Below are positions 15,780-25,608 of a DNA stretch of 64,000 nucleotides, in pieces. The position numbers and the translations under genes are program-made. This DNA comes from Betaproteobacteria bacterium (GTDB taxonomy: Bacteria; Pseudomonadota; Gammaproteobacteria; Burkholderiales; SHXO01): the NCBI GenBank assembly GCA_025356655.1, contig JANXRW010000070.1, positions 1-64,000 on the forward strand, written 5' to 3'. Numbering within the stretch: position 1 is the first letter of the stretch; the number at the start of each line of letters is the position of its first letter. The notes under the pieces are model-generated. The model worked only from the letters and a program-made list of their open reading frames with translations. It was not told the DNA's origin and searched no databases.

Positions 15780-16221
15780 GTGCCCCCCTGCAGTCCCCAC
15801 CGAGCGTGGCAGGTAACGGGCTACGCCCTGCGTTGCAGGCACTTGCGTTCGCCAGCACCAGCCAAACCGCCGGGCGCGACCGGGGGAAGACACCCTGCAC
15901 TGCAGCGTGACCCTATTAGAGCGCGCAAATCAGCGCCCGAAGTTTCCTGGGCAACCACAAGGAGATTTGCTGCGAGGCATCGGGAGGAGCGAGGCGGGGA
16001 GCCAGAGCGTCAACTCCTGGCGCAATGGGTCAGCCCGTATATTGCAATGATGTGACGGTTCGCGATTCGGCCAGCAGCAAGGCCGCGGAAATCAATGGCA
16101 CGGATTATGCTTTTAGCTCTTGTAGAGCCCTGGTCGGCCCGCGCAGAAGGGTCGTGGGGTTGATGAACCTAGCGTGCGTCGGCGAGAGAAATCGCCCCGC
16201 CGCATGCAAGTGGAGAAAAAA
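15780..16221. other. gene-free stretch upstream of the toxin-antitoxin remnant
   Basis: I see no convincing coding sequence, RNA gene or insertion-sequence end here. Open frames are short, lack ribosome sites and show no recognisable motifs. It is probably more debris of the insertion that separated rho from rpmE. Confidence 0.5.
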
Positions 16222-16458
16222 ATGTCAGCTTTTGATGTCTACGCCAGTCCGCAACTGGCGAGCTCGGCGTTCGGCGAGGTCATGATCAGCCGGCGTGGCG
16301 CCACGCCTTGTTCGCACCCGGTGAGCCCGCTGCGCCTTCCGCGTCAGGTTGGGGCGCTGATGGTGGCCGCCTGGGCAAGCCTCGCAGCAGTGATGATTCA
16401 TGGGCCGTCGACGCCCACCCCGTCGGCTGCCCTGTCCCAGGAGCGCGCGCCGGACTAA
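16222..16458 (+). CDS. possible small membrane protein, unknown
   Basis: A 78-residue frame with a plausible ribosome site (GGAG, then six A, then ATG). The C-terminal half holds one hydrophobic segment (Val-Gly-Ala-Leu-Met-Val-Ala-Ala-Trp-Ala-Ser-Leu-Ala-Ala-Val-Met) followed by a Pro/Thr/Ser-rich tail. It is convergent with rho and ends five bases before the rho stop. I do not recognise a family, and it could be a chance frame in decayed sequence. Confidence 0.35.
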   Translation: MSAFDVYASPQLASSAFGEVMISRRGATPCSHPVSPLRLPRQVGALMVAAWASLAAVMIHGPSTPTPSAALSQERAPD

Positions 16459-16463
16459 GGGTC

Positions 16464-17723
16464 TCAGCCCCGACGCATGCTGTCGAAGAAGTCCGCGTTG
16501 CTCTTGGTGGCCTTGACCTTGTCGGAGAGAAATTCCATCGCTTCCAGGTCATCCATCGGATAGAGCAGTTTGCGCAGCACCCAGATTTTCTGCAGGACCT
16601 CAGGTTTCATGAGCAGTTCCTCGCGTCGCGTCCCCGAGCGGTTGACGTTCAGCGCGGGATAGATGCGCTTCTCCGCCATGCGCCGATCCAGGTGCACCTC
16701 CATGTTGCCGGTGCCCTTGAATTCCTCGTAGATCACGTCATCCATACGGGAGCCCGTTTCGATGAGGGCCGTCGCCAGGATGGTGAGCGAACCGCCTTCC
16801 TCGATGTTGCGGGCGGCACCAAAGAAGCGCTTCGGGCGTTGCAACGCGTTGGAGTCCACGCCGCCCGTGAGCACCTTGCCCGAGGCCGGCACCACCGTGT
16901 TGTAGGCACGTGCCAACCGGGTAATAGAGTCGAGGAGGATGACCACATTCTTTTTGTGCTCCACCAAGCGTTTGGCTTTTTCCATCACCATCTCGGCTAC
17001 CTGAACGTGGCGGGTGGCCGGTTCGTCGAAGGTGCTTGAGACCACCTCGCCGCGCACCGAGCGCTGCATCTCCGTGACCTCTTCCGGGCGCTCGTCGATT
17101 AGCAGCACGATCATGATCACGCCGGGATGATTGCTCGTGATCGAATGGGCGATGTGCTGTAGCATCACCGTCTTGCCCGCTTTCGGCGGGGAGACGATCA
17201 GCCCGCGCTGGCCCATGCCGATGGGCGCGATGATGTCAATGATCCGGCCCGTGAGGTTCTCCTCGGAGCGGATGTCGCGTTCGAGGAGGAGCGGGGCGGT
17301 GGGGTGGAGCGGCGTGAGGTTCTCGAAGAGGATCTTGTTCTTGGCGTTCTCGGGCGGCTCCGAGTTCACCTGGTCCACCTTGACGAGCGCGAAGTAACGC
17401 TCGCCTTCCTTGGGCGTGCGGATCTCGCCCTCGATGGAGTCCCCCGTGTGCAGATTGAAACGGCGGATCTGCGAGGGGCTTACGTAGATGTCATCGGGTC
17501 CCGCCAAGTAGGAGGTGTCGGGTGAACGGAGGAATCCGAACCCGTCCGACAGGACCTCCAGCGTGCCCTCCCCGAAGATACTTTCCCCTTTCTTCGCTGT
17601 GTTCTTGAGCAGGGCGAAAATCAGGTCCTGCTTGCGCATCCGGTTGGCGTTCTCGATTTCGTGCGTGGCCGCCATATCCACCAGTTCGGTGACATGGAGG
17701 TTCTTCAGATCGGATAGATGCAT
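16464..17723 (-). CDS. rho: transcription termination factor Rho
   Basis: A 419-residue hexameric RNA helicase, the usual length. The N-terminal RNA-binding OB domain ([17 protein letters not shown]) is followed by the P-loop Pro-Pro-Lys-Ala-Gly-Lys-Thr, Walker B (Val-Val-Ile-Leu-Leu-Asp-Ser) and the Q/R loops (Asp-Glu-Arg-Pro-Glu-Glu-Val). The start codon has no Shine-Dalgarno sequence; the mRNA just upstream is C-rich. It is downstream of trxA on the same strand, the standard betaproteobacterial order. Confidence 0.97.
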   Translation of the reverse strand: MHLSDLKNLHVTELVDMAATHEIENANRMRKQDLIFALLKNTAKKGESIFGEGTLEVLSDGFGFLRSPDTSYLAGPDDIYVSPSQIRRFNLHTGDSIEGEIRTPKEGERYFALVKVDQVNSEPPENAKNKILFENLTPLHPTAPLLLERDIRSEENLTGRIIDIIAPIGMGQRGLIVSPPKAGKTVMLQHIAHSITSNHPGVIMIVLLIDERPEEVTEMQRSVRGEVVSSTFDEPATRHVQVAEMVMEKAKRLVEHKKNVVILLDSITRLARAYNTVVPASGKVLTGGVDSNALQRPKRFFGAARNIEEGGSLTILATALIETGSRMDDVIYEEFKGTGNMEVHLDRRMAEKRIYPALNVNRSGTRREELLMKPEVLQKIWVLRKLLYPMDDLEAMEFLSDKVKATKSNADFFDSMRRG

Positions 17724-17790
17724 GGGGGGAAACTTTCAGGAAGACACAGGGAAAAGGAGGAGGGGGAGGGGGAACTGCCCTTCGGACTAC
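17724..17790 (-). promoter_or_regulatory. rho: C-rich rho leader, candidate rut/autoregulatory site
   Basis: On the rho mRNA the last 65 or so bases before the start codon are strongly C/T-rich and G-poor (for example ccccctccccctcctcc around 17757-17773). Such C-over-G bubbles are Rho loading sites, and E. coli rho is known to be autoregulated by Rho-dependent attenuation in its leader. The assignment is by composition and position only. Confidence 0.45.
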
Positions 17791-17858
17791 GACCTGAATG
17801 GGTGCCGCGGGGAGCGAGCCCGGCCAACAGACCCACTGGGCACCCGAGGTTAAGTAGT

Positions 17859-18185
17859 TTAGATGGTGCTGTCAATAAACGCGGTCAGCTGTGACTTGGA
17901 CACGGCACCGACCTTGGTCGCTTCGACGTTGCCGTTCTTAAAGATCATCAGCGTGGGGATGCCCCGGATGCCATAGCGCTGCGGCGTAGCTTGGTTTTCG
18001 TCGATGTTCAACTTGGCCAGTTTCAAGCGGCCAGAATACTCCTGGGCCACTTCATCGAGGATGGGCGCGATGTTCTTGCAGGGCCCGCACCATTCGGCCC
18101 AGTAGTCCACGAGGACAGGAACCGAGGACTGCAGCACCTCCGGTTCGAAGGTGTCGTCCGTAACGTAATGAATATGCTCGCTCAT
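17859..18185 (-). CDS. trxA: thioredoxin 1
   Basis: A 108-residue classical thioredoxin with Trp-Ala-Glu-Trp-Cys-Gly-Pro-Cys-Lys at the active site and the cis-proline loop Gly-Ile-Pro-Thr-Leu. It reduces cytosolic protein disulfides. I use ATG 18185, which starts Met-Ser-Glu-His-Ile; GGAGG lies 11 bases upstream, and a further in-frame ATG at 18206 would add seven residues. It lies upstream of rho on the same strand. Confidence 0.95.
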   Translation of the reverse strand: MSEHIHYVTDDTFEPEVLQSSVPVLVDYWAEWCGPCKNIAPILDEVAQEYSGRLKLAKLNIDENQATPQRYGIRGIPTLMIFKNGNVEATKVGAVSKSQLTAFIDSTI

Positions 18186-18517
18186 GGAGAGATTTGCCTC
18201 CGGCAATGTAGGAATCAGACACGGACTGCGGGCGCTGCCAAGGAATCTGAAGGGGCGCGAGGCCGGCGGACGCCGACAGGACGAGTGTGGGGAATAACCG
18301 CTGCGCCCATGGTAACAAAATTTCCCTGCAGGGGGGAATTGATGGCTCCGAGTGGACGCCGGGGATTCTGCTAGAATTCTCGCCTGCCCGGAGAGGGTTC
18401 CGGCGCGTCATTCGATCCCTTCGCTTGTGTCGAACGGATGTGTCAGGCGGCAGGCCGCCAACCTGCGCTCATGCGCCCTGCCGGGCCAAGCGCCATCGTG
18501 CCAGAGGAAGTGTCACC

Positions 18518-18847
18518 ATGACCTATGTCGTCACCGAGTCCTGCATCAAGTGCAAATACACGGATTGCGTGGAGGTTTGCCCCGTGGATTGCTTCCGCGA
18601 AGGCCCCAACATGCTGGTCATCGATCCGGATGAGTGTATCGACTGCACCTTGTGCGTGGCCGAGTGTCCGGTGGATGCGATCTTTGCCGAGGACGAGTTG
18701 CCACCCGAGCAGCGTCATTTCACCGCCCTGAACGCCGACCTTGCCAAGGCGTGGCCATCCATCGTGGAACAGAAGGAAGCGCCCGCGGACGCCGACGAGT
18801 GGGCGAAGGTGAAGGACAAGGAGCAACTGCTCGAGCGCGAGGCCTGA
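18518..18847 (+). CDS. fdxA: seven-iron ferredoxin FdxA
   Basis: A 109-residue ferredoxin with one [3Fe-4S] and one [4Fe-4S] cluster. The cysteine pattern is Cys-x-x-Cys-x5-Cys-x3-Cys-Pro, then Cys-Ile-Asp-Cys-Thr-Leu-Cys-x3-Cys-Pro, as in proteobacterial FdxA, followed by the usual acidic C-terminal extension. I chose ATG 18518 because AGAGGAAG lies upstream and the mature N-terminus Thr-Tyr-Val-Val-Thr is conserved. The open frame back to 18287 is leader. It is divergent from trxA and convergent with recD. Confidence 0.95.
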   Translation: MTYVVTESCIKCKYTDCVEVCPVDCFREGPNMLVIDPDECIDCTLCVAECPVDAIFAEDELPPEQRHFTALNADLAKAWPSIVEQKEAPADADEWAKVKDKEQLLEREA

Positions 18848-18865
18848 ACAGCGGCAGCTGCCGGG

Positions 18866-20695
18866 CTACCCGCCGCCGTGCAAGGCCTGCGCCAGGCCTG
18901 AATGCCTACGCGTGGGCTGCCTGCACGCAGCCACGATGACCGCACGGCTGCCCGCGAGGGCCAGTCGGCGCGCAGCGCGCGTGACGCCGGTGTAGAGCAG
19001 TTCCCGCGTCAATCCGCGCGAGTTCTGCCCCGGCAATACCAACAATATTTCCTCGAACTCCGAGCCCTGGGCCTTGTGCACGGTCAGGGCGAAGGCGCCC
19101 TCGTGCTCGGGCAGTCGCACGGGTGCCACGGCCCGATAGGCGCCTCCCGCCCGGAAGTACACCTTTGGCTGCCCGTCCGCATCCGGCAGGCAGATACCCA
19201 CATCACCATTGAACAGGCCCAACTCGTAGTCGTTACGCGAGAGCATGACCGGGCGCCCCGCGAACCATGCAGCCGCCGTCGCCGGCGCACCTACTCGGTC
19301 CTTCAGGCGGCGTTCGCACAGCAGATTGATGTCGACCGCGCCGCGCGGTCCCTCGCGCAGGGCGCAGAGCACCCGAAACCGATCGAAGGCGCTCCACAGG
19401 GAGTCGAGCGCCCCTGCGTCCCCGGTTCGGTCGGCCAACACCGCCTGAAAGTAGGCGTCGAACCCTGCTAGCGCCTGCGCTGCGAGCGCCCGCGAGAGCC
19501 CGGCCCCCTCCTCTGGGAGCCATCTCAGCGAGCCGTCGGTGTCTGCTTCGAGACACTCGAAGGCTGCCTGGGCCCGGCCTGCCCGTATATCGGCGGCCAA
19601 TCGGCCGATACCCGAATCGGCGGAGAATCGGTGGCTTTCCTGCAACCACACGACGCTGTCGCGCAATCCTGGCACGCCGGAGCCTGCGGGCGGAGTGATC
19701 GTCCCCTGAGCGACCCCGGTCAGGGAAGAGAGCGCGGCACAGGTGTCCGTGCCCAGGCTGGGGTCGGCGGAAATTTCCGCGAAGACGGCGCCCGCCTCGA
19801 CTGCAGCGAGTTGGTCCTTATCGCCCAGCAGGATGAGGCGGGCCGTTTCCGGGAGGGCTTCCACCAGGCGTGTGGCGAGCGAGAGGTCAAGCATGGACGC
19901 CTCGTCGACGATCAGCGCGTCCAGTGGCAAGGGGTTTTGCGCGTGGTGCCGGTGTTTACCCGCAGCACCGGTGACGCCGAGCAACCGGTGCACCGTGAAG
20001 GCCTCCGTGGGCAGCCGTGCGCGCAGGAGTTCAGGTAAGCCCTCCGCGCGCGTCCGCAGGGCCTCCACTAGGCGGGCAGCCGCCTTGCCGGTGGGCGCAG
20101 CGAGGGCCACGCGAAGCGCTGGTTGCTGCTCGAGCAAGCAGGCGAGCAGCGCGACCACGGAACTGGTCTTGCCGGTGCCTGGTCCCCCACTGATGATGAC
20201 CAGTGGCTTGAGCAGGGCCAGGGCGACGGCTAGTTTTTGCCAGTCCGGGCGCGATGGATCTCGGCCGGCGCTGGGGAACAGGCTCTCCAGTCGCGGCCGT
20301 AATGCCTGCAGTGCGAGCGCTGAGACCGGCATCTGGGCCGCGCGGCGAACCAGCGCGCCGGCCAGCCGCGTTTCGTAGTCGTGGTAGCGGTAAAGATAGA
20401 GCCGGTCGTGCGTATCGAGGACCAGCGGCGCCACCTGCCCGCTGCCGGCGGCTACGACCTGCCCGGTGGCGAGCAGCGAGGCGCGCAGCGCCTGTAAGGA
20501 GCGAGTGCCCGCACCGGGGTAGAGCTCCTCGAGGGGCAGGCACACATGCCCCTGCTGCAAAGCCTCGCATACGCCCGCGGCAGCGCGCTGTAGCGCTGCG
20601 AGATCTGCTCCCGGGGGGGCTGAAGCAAGCGCCCACTTTGCGATGTGGTGAGCAAAGCCCTGGGCAAGCGCGTTGTCTGTCAGGACTTCGGTCAT
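18866..20695 (-). CDS. recD: exodeoxyribonuclease V alpha subunit RecD
   Basis: A 609-residue 5'-3' helicase subunit of RecBCD. Visible motifs are Walker A (Ser-Gly-Gly-Pro-Gly-Thr-Gly-Lys-Thr, about residue 165), Walker B (Val-Asp-Glu-Ala-Ser-Met) and helicase motif V/VI region Thr-Val-His-Lys-Ala-Gln-Gly-Ser-Glu-Phe and Tyr-Thr-Gly-Val-Thr-Arg-Ala. ATG 20695 is used; a GTG at 20716 is possible. In most genomes recD follows recB directly; here the oppositely oriented quinone oxidoreductase gene lies between them, so recD needs its own promoter. It ends 19 bases from fdxA. Confidence 0.92.
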   Translation of the reverse strand: MTEVLTDNALAQGFAHHIAKWALASAPPGADLAALQRAAAGVCEALQQGHVCLPLEELYPGAGTRSLQALRASLLATGQVVAAGSGQVAPLVLDTHDRLYLYRYHDYETRLAGALVRRAAQMPVSALALQALRPRLESLFPSAGRDPSRPDWQKLAVALALLKPLVIISGGPGTGKTSSVVALLACLLEQQPALRVALAAPTGKAAARLVEALRTRAEGLPELLRARLPTEAFTVHRLLGVTGAAGKHRHHAQNPLPLDALIVDEASMLDLSLATRLVEALPETARLILLGDKDQLAAVEAGAVFAEISADPSLGTDTCAALSSLTGVAQGTITPPAGSGVPGLRDSVVWLQESHRFSADSGIGRLAADIRAGRAQAAFECLEADTDGSLRWLPEEGAGLSRALAAQALAGFDAYFQAVLADRTGDAGALDSLWSAFDRFRVLCALREGPRGAVDINLLCERRLKDRVGAPATAAAWFAGRPVMLSRNDYELGLFNGDVGICLPDADGQPKVYFRAGGAYRAVAPVRLPEHEGAFALTVHKAQGSEFEEILLVLPGQNSRGLTRELLYTGVTRAARRLALAGSRAVIVAACRQPTRRHSGLAQALHGGG

Positions 20696-20924
20696 GGTCG
20701 TCAGATTCCCCGGCACAGGGCGTCAGCATACGCCAGCGGGGGCCGACGCGGCGGTCCCTGGGGGGCGCGCCCGGTGCAGACAGCGGCGCGCTCAGGGGCT
20801 TTGGGCGCACACCGGGGAAGTCAACAGATGGGCGGTCGCGAAATGTGTAGACTTCAGCCCGTCCGGAGCCGCGCGGCTGAGCCCACCCGGCCCCTCCAAT
20901 GCCACATCCCAGGGGAGTCGTTCC

Positions 20925-21887
20925 ATGAAAGCCATATCCGTTCACCAGTTCGGCGGTCCTGAAGTACTGACGATCAGCGAGGTCACTGACCCCTCACCGA
21001 GCGCGGGCCAGGTACTGGTGCGTATCCATGCGGCAGGGGTCAATCCTGCGGACACCTATCAGCGCGCGGGGACCTACGCGATCAAGCCGGCCCTTCCCTA
21101 CACTCCTGGGACCGATGGCGCGGGCGTCGTCGAATCCGTGGGTGAAGGCGTCCTGACGGTGCGCCCGGGGGATCGCGTCTACCTGGCGCGCAGCCTGAGC
21201 GGCACCTATGCCGAATTGGCCCTTGCTCTGGAATCCCAGGTGCACCCGCTTCCCGCATCGATCTCCTTTGCCCAGGGCGCGGGCGTATACGTGCCCTACG
21301 CCACCGCCTATCATGCCCTGCACCGCGAGGCGCAGGCGCGACCTGGAGAGACCGTACTGGTGCACGGCGCCAGCGGCGGCGTGGGCATTGCCGCGGTGCA
21401 ATTGGCCCGGGCTGCCGGTCTCAAGGTGTATGGCACCGCAGGCACTGCGAAGGGGCTTGAGCTCATCGCCAGGGAAGGCGCACATACCGTGTTCGACCAC
21501 ACGCGGCCGAATTACCAGGAGGAGATCTTGCAGGCGACCCAGGGTCGCGGCGTCGACGTCATCCTGGAGATGCTCGCCAACGTGAACCTCGGCAATGATC
21601 TGAAGATGATCGCCCAGCACGGGCGGGTGGTGGTCATCGGCAGCCGCGGCGAGGTGACCATCAACGCCCGTGACCTCATGGGCCGGCGCGGCTCCGTTCA
21701 CGCATTCACCCTCTGGGGGCTCACCCCGCAAGAGGAAGCGCAGGCCCACGCGGCGCTGCAGGCGGGGCTGGAGGGCGGCACGCTGCGCCCTGTCGTCGGC
21801 CGAAGCCTCGCCCTCGCCGACGCCAGCCAGGCGCACGTGGCTGTCATGGCACCCGGCGCTTTCGGCAAGATCGTGCTGGTTTCCTGA
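20925..21887 (+). CDS. zinc-independent quinone oxidoreductase (MDR family)
   Basis: A 320-residue NADPH-dependent medium-chain dehydrogenase/reductase of the QOR (zeta-crystallin-like) group. The nucleotide-binding motif is His-Gly-Ala-Ser-Gly-Gly-Val-Gly, preceded by the family segment Ala-Gly-Val-Asn-Pro-Ala-Asp-Thr-Tyr. The structural zinc cysteines of alcohol dehydrogenases are absent. It probably reduces quinones or enals in the cytosol. I start at ATG 20925, which has AGGGGAG upstream. It is divergent from recD with about 230 bp between and convergent with recB. Confidence 0.88.
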   Translation: MKAISVHQFGGPEVLTISEVTDPSPSAGQVLVRIHAAGVNPADTYQRAGTYAIKPALPYTPGTDGAGVVESVGEGVLTVRPGDRVYLARSLSGTYAELALALESQVHPLPASISFAQGAGVYVPYATAYHALHREAQARPGETVLVHGASGGVGIAAVQLARAAGLKVYGTAGTAKGLELIAREGAHTVFDHTRPNYQEEILQATQGRGVDVILEMLANVNLGNDLKMIAQHGRVVVIGSRGEVTINARDLMGRRGSVHAFTLWGLTPQEEAQAHAALQAGLEGGTLRPVVGRSLALADASQAHVAVMAPGAFGKIVLVS

Positions 21888-21945
21888 TCGAGGCACCGGG
21901 CTCACCCGAGTCAAGCCTCGCGGGATTCCTTGCCTGCTGCGCGGT

Positions 21946-24900
21946 TCATCCGCCGCGCAGCAGCGCGTCCAGGGACTCTAGCGTGCTGCGGTCCGGCCGA
22001 TGGGCGTACACCCCCAGCGGGGCGCCCGCATCGTTGCACCAACCCGGGCGAACGCCGCGCAGGAAGACATAGAGCATCCCGCCCAGATGTCGATCGGGAT
22101 CATAGTCGCTCAGTCGCGTCTGCAGTAGGCGGTGCAGTGCCACCAAGTAGAGTAGGCCCTGCAGCAGGTAGGCATGCTCCGCCATGGCGCCGGCGACAGC
22201 CGCCGGCGCGTAGTGCGTTGGGTCCTCGCCAAGGAAGTTGGACTTCCAGTCCAGCACGTAGTATCGGCCCTCGTGGTGGACGATCAGGTCGATGAACCCC
22301 TTCAGATAGCCCGAGAGGGGACCGAACGCCAAGCGCGGCGCCGCATAACCGTGTGTCTCCAACCATCGGTTGAGGGACGGGGCATCGAGGCGCGGTGCCG
22401 GCAGGTGGAAGCCCATCTCTACCAAGCGGCATTCCCAAGGCAGGCGATTGAGCAAAAGGCCGCCACCCAGATCCGCGCCGAGTACATCCTCCAGCATCCG
22501 GCGCAGCATCGGTGCCAGGCGGGCCGCCGGCATCCCTAGACGGGGCCCGTGCGTTGCCAGCACCCGGTCGATGGTGCGACTCCAGTCTCGGTCCTCCGTG
22601 AAATCCACCGCCTCGAGCAGGGCGTGCAGGCAATCCCCCGCCGCCGCCCCCCGCGGAAACTCCCGGATGTCATCGGCGTCGAGGGGGGCGCCCGGAGGCG
22701 CGGCCGCCGCAGCGATCGCGTAGGCGTCGTGGTCGCTGGCAGCGCCCTCGGCTTCGGCCCCGTAGCGCAAGCTACTAAAACTCCCCAGGCGCCAGATCGC
22801 CGGCGGGATCGCTGGCGGTGCCGCCGCACGCGGTTCCTGCCCACCAACGTCGGCCGCCGGCAAGGCGCGCCCGGGGCCTTCGGGGATGGGGCGTAGCGAG
22901 AGCGCCCGGGGCGCGGCCTGCGCAAGCCTTGCCCAGGCACTATCGATTTCCGCCAGGGCGCGTTCGTTATTTCGCCAATCCTCCGGCGTGGAAGAGCCGC
23001 CAGCAGCGAGCCAATTGAGCAGGCCGCGGGAGGCTTCCCGGCTGCTGTTGGATATGCCGGTCAGCGTCACGTAGCCACCAACCACCAGGTAGCATCGGTG
23101 CACCGCCCGAGTGAGCGCCACGTAGGCCAGACGCAGCGACTCCTCGTCGCGCTCCTGGGCCTGCAGGGCTTTGATTTCCGTCAACTCCGCCTTGTCCACT
23201 AGGCAGTCCGGGCGGAAATCCAAGGTGAGCGGGCGCTGCGGCGGGTGATATTCCCGCCCTTCATCGCTTCCGCCCCGGCGGCGCTCACCGATGCAGAGAT
23301 AGGGGCAGAACACGACCGGGTATTCCAAGCCCTTGGACTGATGGATCGTCACCACCTGCACCAGATTGGCGTCAGACTCCAGACGTAACTGCTGTTCTTC
23401 CCGCTCCGCGCCGTCCGCGCGGCGCTCGCCAAGCCAGCGCAGCAGCGCTTCGGGCCCGGCGTGTTCGCTGGAGACCTGCTGCAGCAATTCGCCCAGGTGC
23501 AGGAGGTTTGTCATGCGGCGTTCGCCATTCGGGCTTCCGAGAAGCCGTAGCGCGATTTTTTCGCGCGCCATCCAGTGCCTGAACATGGGCGCGAAGCCAC
23601 GGGCCTGCCACAGTTCCCGATATTCGCCAAAGCGCGCCGAGATGGCGAGCAGCGCACCCTCATCGGCACGTAGCGCATCGATGCCGCTGGCGTCGAACCC
23701 CATGAGCTCAGTGGCCAGGCTCGTTAGCAGTCTCGAGGCCCTGGACGGCTCGAGCACGGCCCGTAGCAGCCGCTCGAGATCCCCTGCCACCGCGCAGTGC
23801 AGAACGTCCTCACGGGAGCGCTGCACCGCGCCTACTCCGAGTGCGAGCAACGCCGACTTCATGCGCGCGCCCTGCCGGTGGGAGCGCACCAGGACCGCGA
23901 TCTCGCCGGGGGCCAGCGCCCGCCCCGCGAGGAGCACGCGCCCCGCGCGCGCTTCCCGCAGCAGGCGCGCGATCTCACCGGCGGCGGCTGCGGTCGCGAG
24001 CGCCTGGGCTTCCTCGCGCGTGGGGTACTGGCCGCCGGGCGAGGGCAATTGCCACAGACGCATTGCCGCGTCCGGCACCTCAGGCTCGCTGGTGTCGGAA
24101 AAGGCGCGGAGTTCGCGCGTCCCCCGCGCCACCGGGTGGTAGACCAGGGGCGGGAGCTGAAAGGCGCGCGGGTTGGTCCCAAAAAGGGTGTTCACCGCCG
24201 CGATCATCGCTTCGCTCGAGCGTTGGTTGAGCAATAGCGTGTGGCAACTGTCCGCTTGGTCGCGGGCCGACAGGTAGGTGCGCAGGTCGGCATTGCGAAA
24301 CGAATAGATGGCCTGCTTGGGATCGCCCACGACGAAGAGCGTCGCCCGTGGCTCAGGTCCTGCCCCATAGATGGCTTGGAAGATCTGGAACTGCAGGGGA
24401 TCGGTGTCTTGGAATTCGTCCACCAGCGCGGCGGGGTAGGCGGCGCGCAGCCGCTGTGCCAGCGGCTCTGCGCGCGGGCCCTGCAACGCGCGGTGCGTCC
24501 CCAGGAGGATGTCGTCGTAGGAGAGCAGCCGACGCTCGAGCTTGCTGCGGCGAAGGGCTTCGGCGCCTTCCTCGAAGAGGGCATAGAGCAGACGCAGCCG
24601 CTCGAGTTCGAGGCGTAGCGTAACCGCCGCGTGGCAGGTCGCCAGGCGTTCCACTGCGTCGAAAAACGGATGCGCGGGTGGCGTGTGGCTTTTTTTCGTG
24701 CCCTGCGCAATCCGTGACGTGCTCAGCTTACCCAGTGTTTGCATAAGCACTGGCGGCATGCCGAGCCCGGAGCCGAGGCGCCGGGACTCCCCTTCCCAGG
24801 CGCTCAGCAATTGCGCCACTTGGCTCGGGCTGAAGCTGTTCTGCTTGAACCCCGCCTGGGCCGCCGCCAGGACGGCGGCCAGCGCCTCGTTCGTGTCGCG

Positions 24901-25608
24901 CCAAAGTATAAGGGTAGCGGCGTGGGTCGCCTCGAGTTCCAGCACCGTGTCGTCGGCCGCGATGCTGGCCGGGTCAGGCAGGTCCACGAGGCGGGCCAGT
25001 GGCTTGCGCAGTCGCTGAGCCAATAACGTTGCCCAGGTGTCCGGACTGTCGCGCTGCTCGACCACCCACTGGGCGAGACCCGGAAACAGTGGCGCATCGG
25101 CTACCCGTCGACGCCAGAAGTCGCGAGTGACTTCGCCCACGAGGGCACCGGAGTCCGCGTTGAGTTCCTGCCGAAAGGGTAGGCCCGCGGAGAAGGCGCT
25201 GTCGCCGAGGACGCGGTGGCAGAAGCCATGGATGGTGAGCACGGCGGCCTCGTCGAACTGCTCCAGAGCGAGCCGCAATCGCGCCTGCAGTGCCTCCATT
25301 CCCAGGCCGGTCTGCCGCTGTACCGCGCCGAGCAATTCTCCCGGGAATGGGTCTTGTTCGCTGCCGATTCCCTGAGCCCACGCAAACACCTCGCTCAGTC
25401 GCGTGCGGATGCGCGAGCGCAGTTCCGCCGTGGCCGCCTTGGTGAAGCTCACCACGAGGATCTGCTGCACCCCCAGGCCCCGTTCGAGCACTAGGCGCAG
25501 GTAGAGCGCGCAGATGTTCCAGGTTTTGCCCGTTCCCGCCGAAGCCTCCACCGCCTGCATCCCCTCAAGCGGGCACTTCAGGGGATCCAACAGGGCGGGC
25601 GCGCTCAC
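21946..25608 (-). CDS. recB: exodeoxyribonuclease V beta subunit RecB
   Basis: A 1220-residue UvrD-like helicase plus nuclease. The N-terminal Walker A (Glu-Ala-Ser-Ala-Gly-Thr-Gly-Lys-Thr) is at residues 21-29; the UvrD motif Val-Asp-Glu-Phe-Gln-Asp-Thr-Asp-Pro and the motif Gln-Ser-Lys-Gly-Leu-Glu-Tyr-Pro-Val-Val-Phe are present. The C-terminal nuclease has Gly-Phe-Ile-Asp-Leu-Ile and Val-Leu-Asp-Trp-Lys-Ser-Asn, the metal-binding Asp-(15)-Asp-x-Lys set. It loads RecA after Chi in double-strand break repair. The start overlaps the recC stop (ATGA at 25605-25608), so the two are translationally coupled. Confidence 0.95.
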   Translation of the reverse strand: MSAPALLDPLKCPLEGMQAVEASAGTGKTWNICALYLRLVLERGLGVQQILVVSFTKAATAELRSRIRTRLSEVFAWAQGIGSEQDPFPGELLGAVQRQTGLGMEALQARLRLALEQFDEAAVLTIHGFCHRVLGDSAFSAGLPFRQELNADSGALVGEVTRDFWRRRVADAPLFPGLAQWVVEQRDSPDTWATLLAQRLRKPLARLVDLPDPASIAADDTVLELEATHAATLILWRDTNEALAAVLAAAQAGFKQNSFSPSQVAQLLSAWEGESRRLGSGLGMPPVLMQTLGKLSTSRIAQGTKKSHTPPAHPFFDAVERLATCHAAVTLRLELERLRLLYALFEEGAEALRRSKLERRLLSYDDILLGTHRALQGPRAEPLAQRLRAAYPAALVDEFQDTDPLQFQIFQAIYGAGPEPRATLFVVGDPKQAIYSFRNADLRTYLSARDQADSCHTLLLNQRSSEAMIAAVNTLFGTNPRAFQLPPLVYHPVARGTRELRAFSDTSEPEVPDAAMRLWQLPSPGGQYPTREEAQALATAAAAGEIARLLREARAGRVLLAGRALAPGEIAVLVRSHRQGARMKSALLALGVGAVQRSREDVLHCAVAGDLERLLRAVLEPSRASRLLTSLATELMGFDASGIDALRADEGALLAISARFGEYRELWQARGFAPMFRHWMAREKIALRLLGSPNGERRMTNLLHLGELLQQVSSEHAGPEALLRWLGERRADGAEREEQQLRLESDANLVQVVTIHQSKGLEYPVVFCPYLCIGERRRGGSDEGREYHPPQRPLTLDFRPDCLVDKAELTEIKALQAQERDEESLRLAYVALTRAVHRCYLVVGGYVTLTGISNSSREASRGLLNWLAAGGSSTPEDWRNNERALAEIDSAWARLAQAAPRALSLRPIPEGPGRALPAADVGGQEPRAAAPPAIPPAIWRLGSFSSLRYGAEAEGAASDHDAYAIAAAAAPPGAPLDADDIREFPRGAAAGDCLHALLEAVDFTEDRDWSRTIDRVLATHGPRLGMPAARLAPMLRRMLEDVLGADLGGGLLLNRLPWECRLVEMGFHLPAPRLDAPSLNRWLETHGYAAPRLAFGPLSGYLKGFIDLIVHHEGRYYVLDWKSNFLGEDPTHYAPAAVAGAMAEHAYLLQGLLYLVALHRLLQTRLSDYDPDRHLGGMLYVFLRGVRPGWCNDAGAPLGVYAHRPDRSTLESLDALLRGG

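Noticed and set aside
20673..20924. N-terminal extension of the quinone oxidoreductase
   Set aside because: The family N-terminus (Met-Lys-Ala-Ile) and a ribosome site fix the start at 20925; the extension covers the recD leader.
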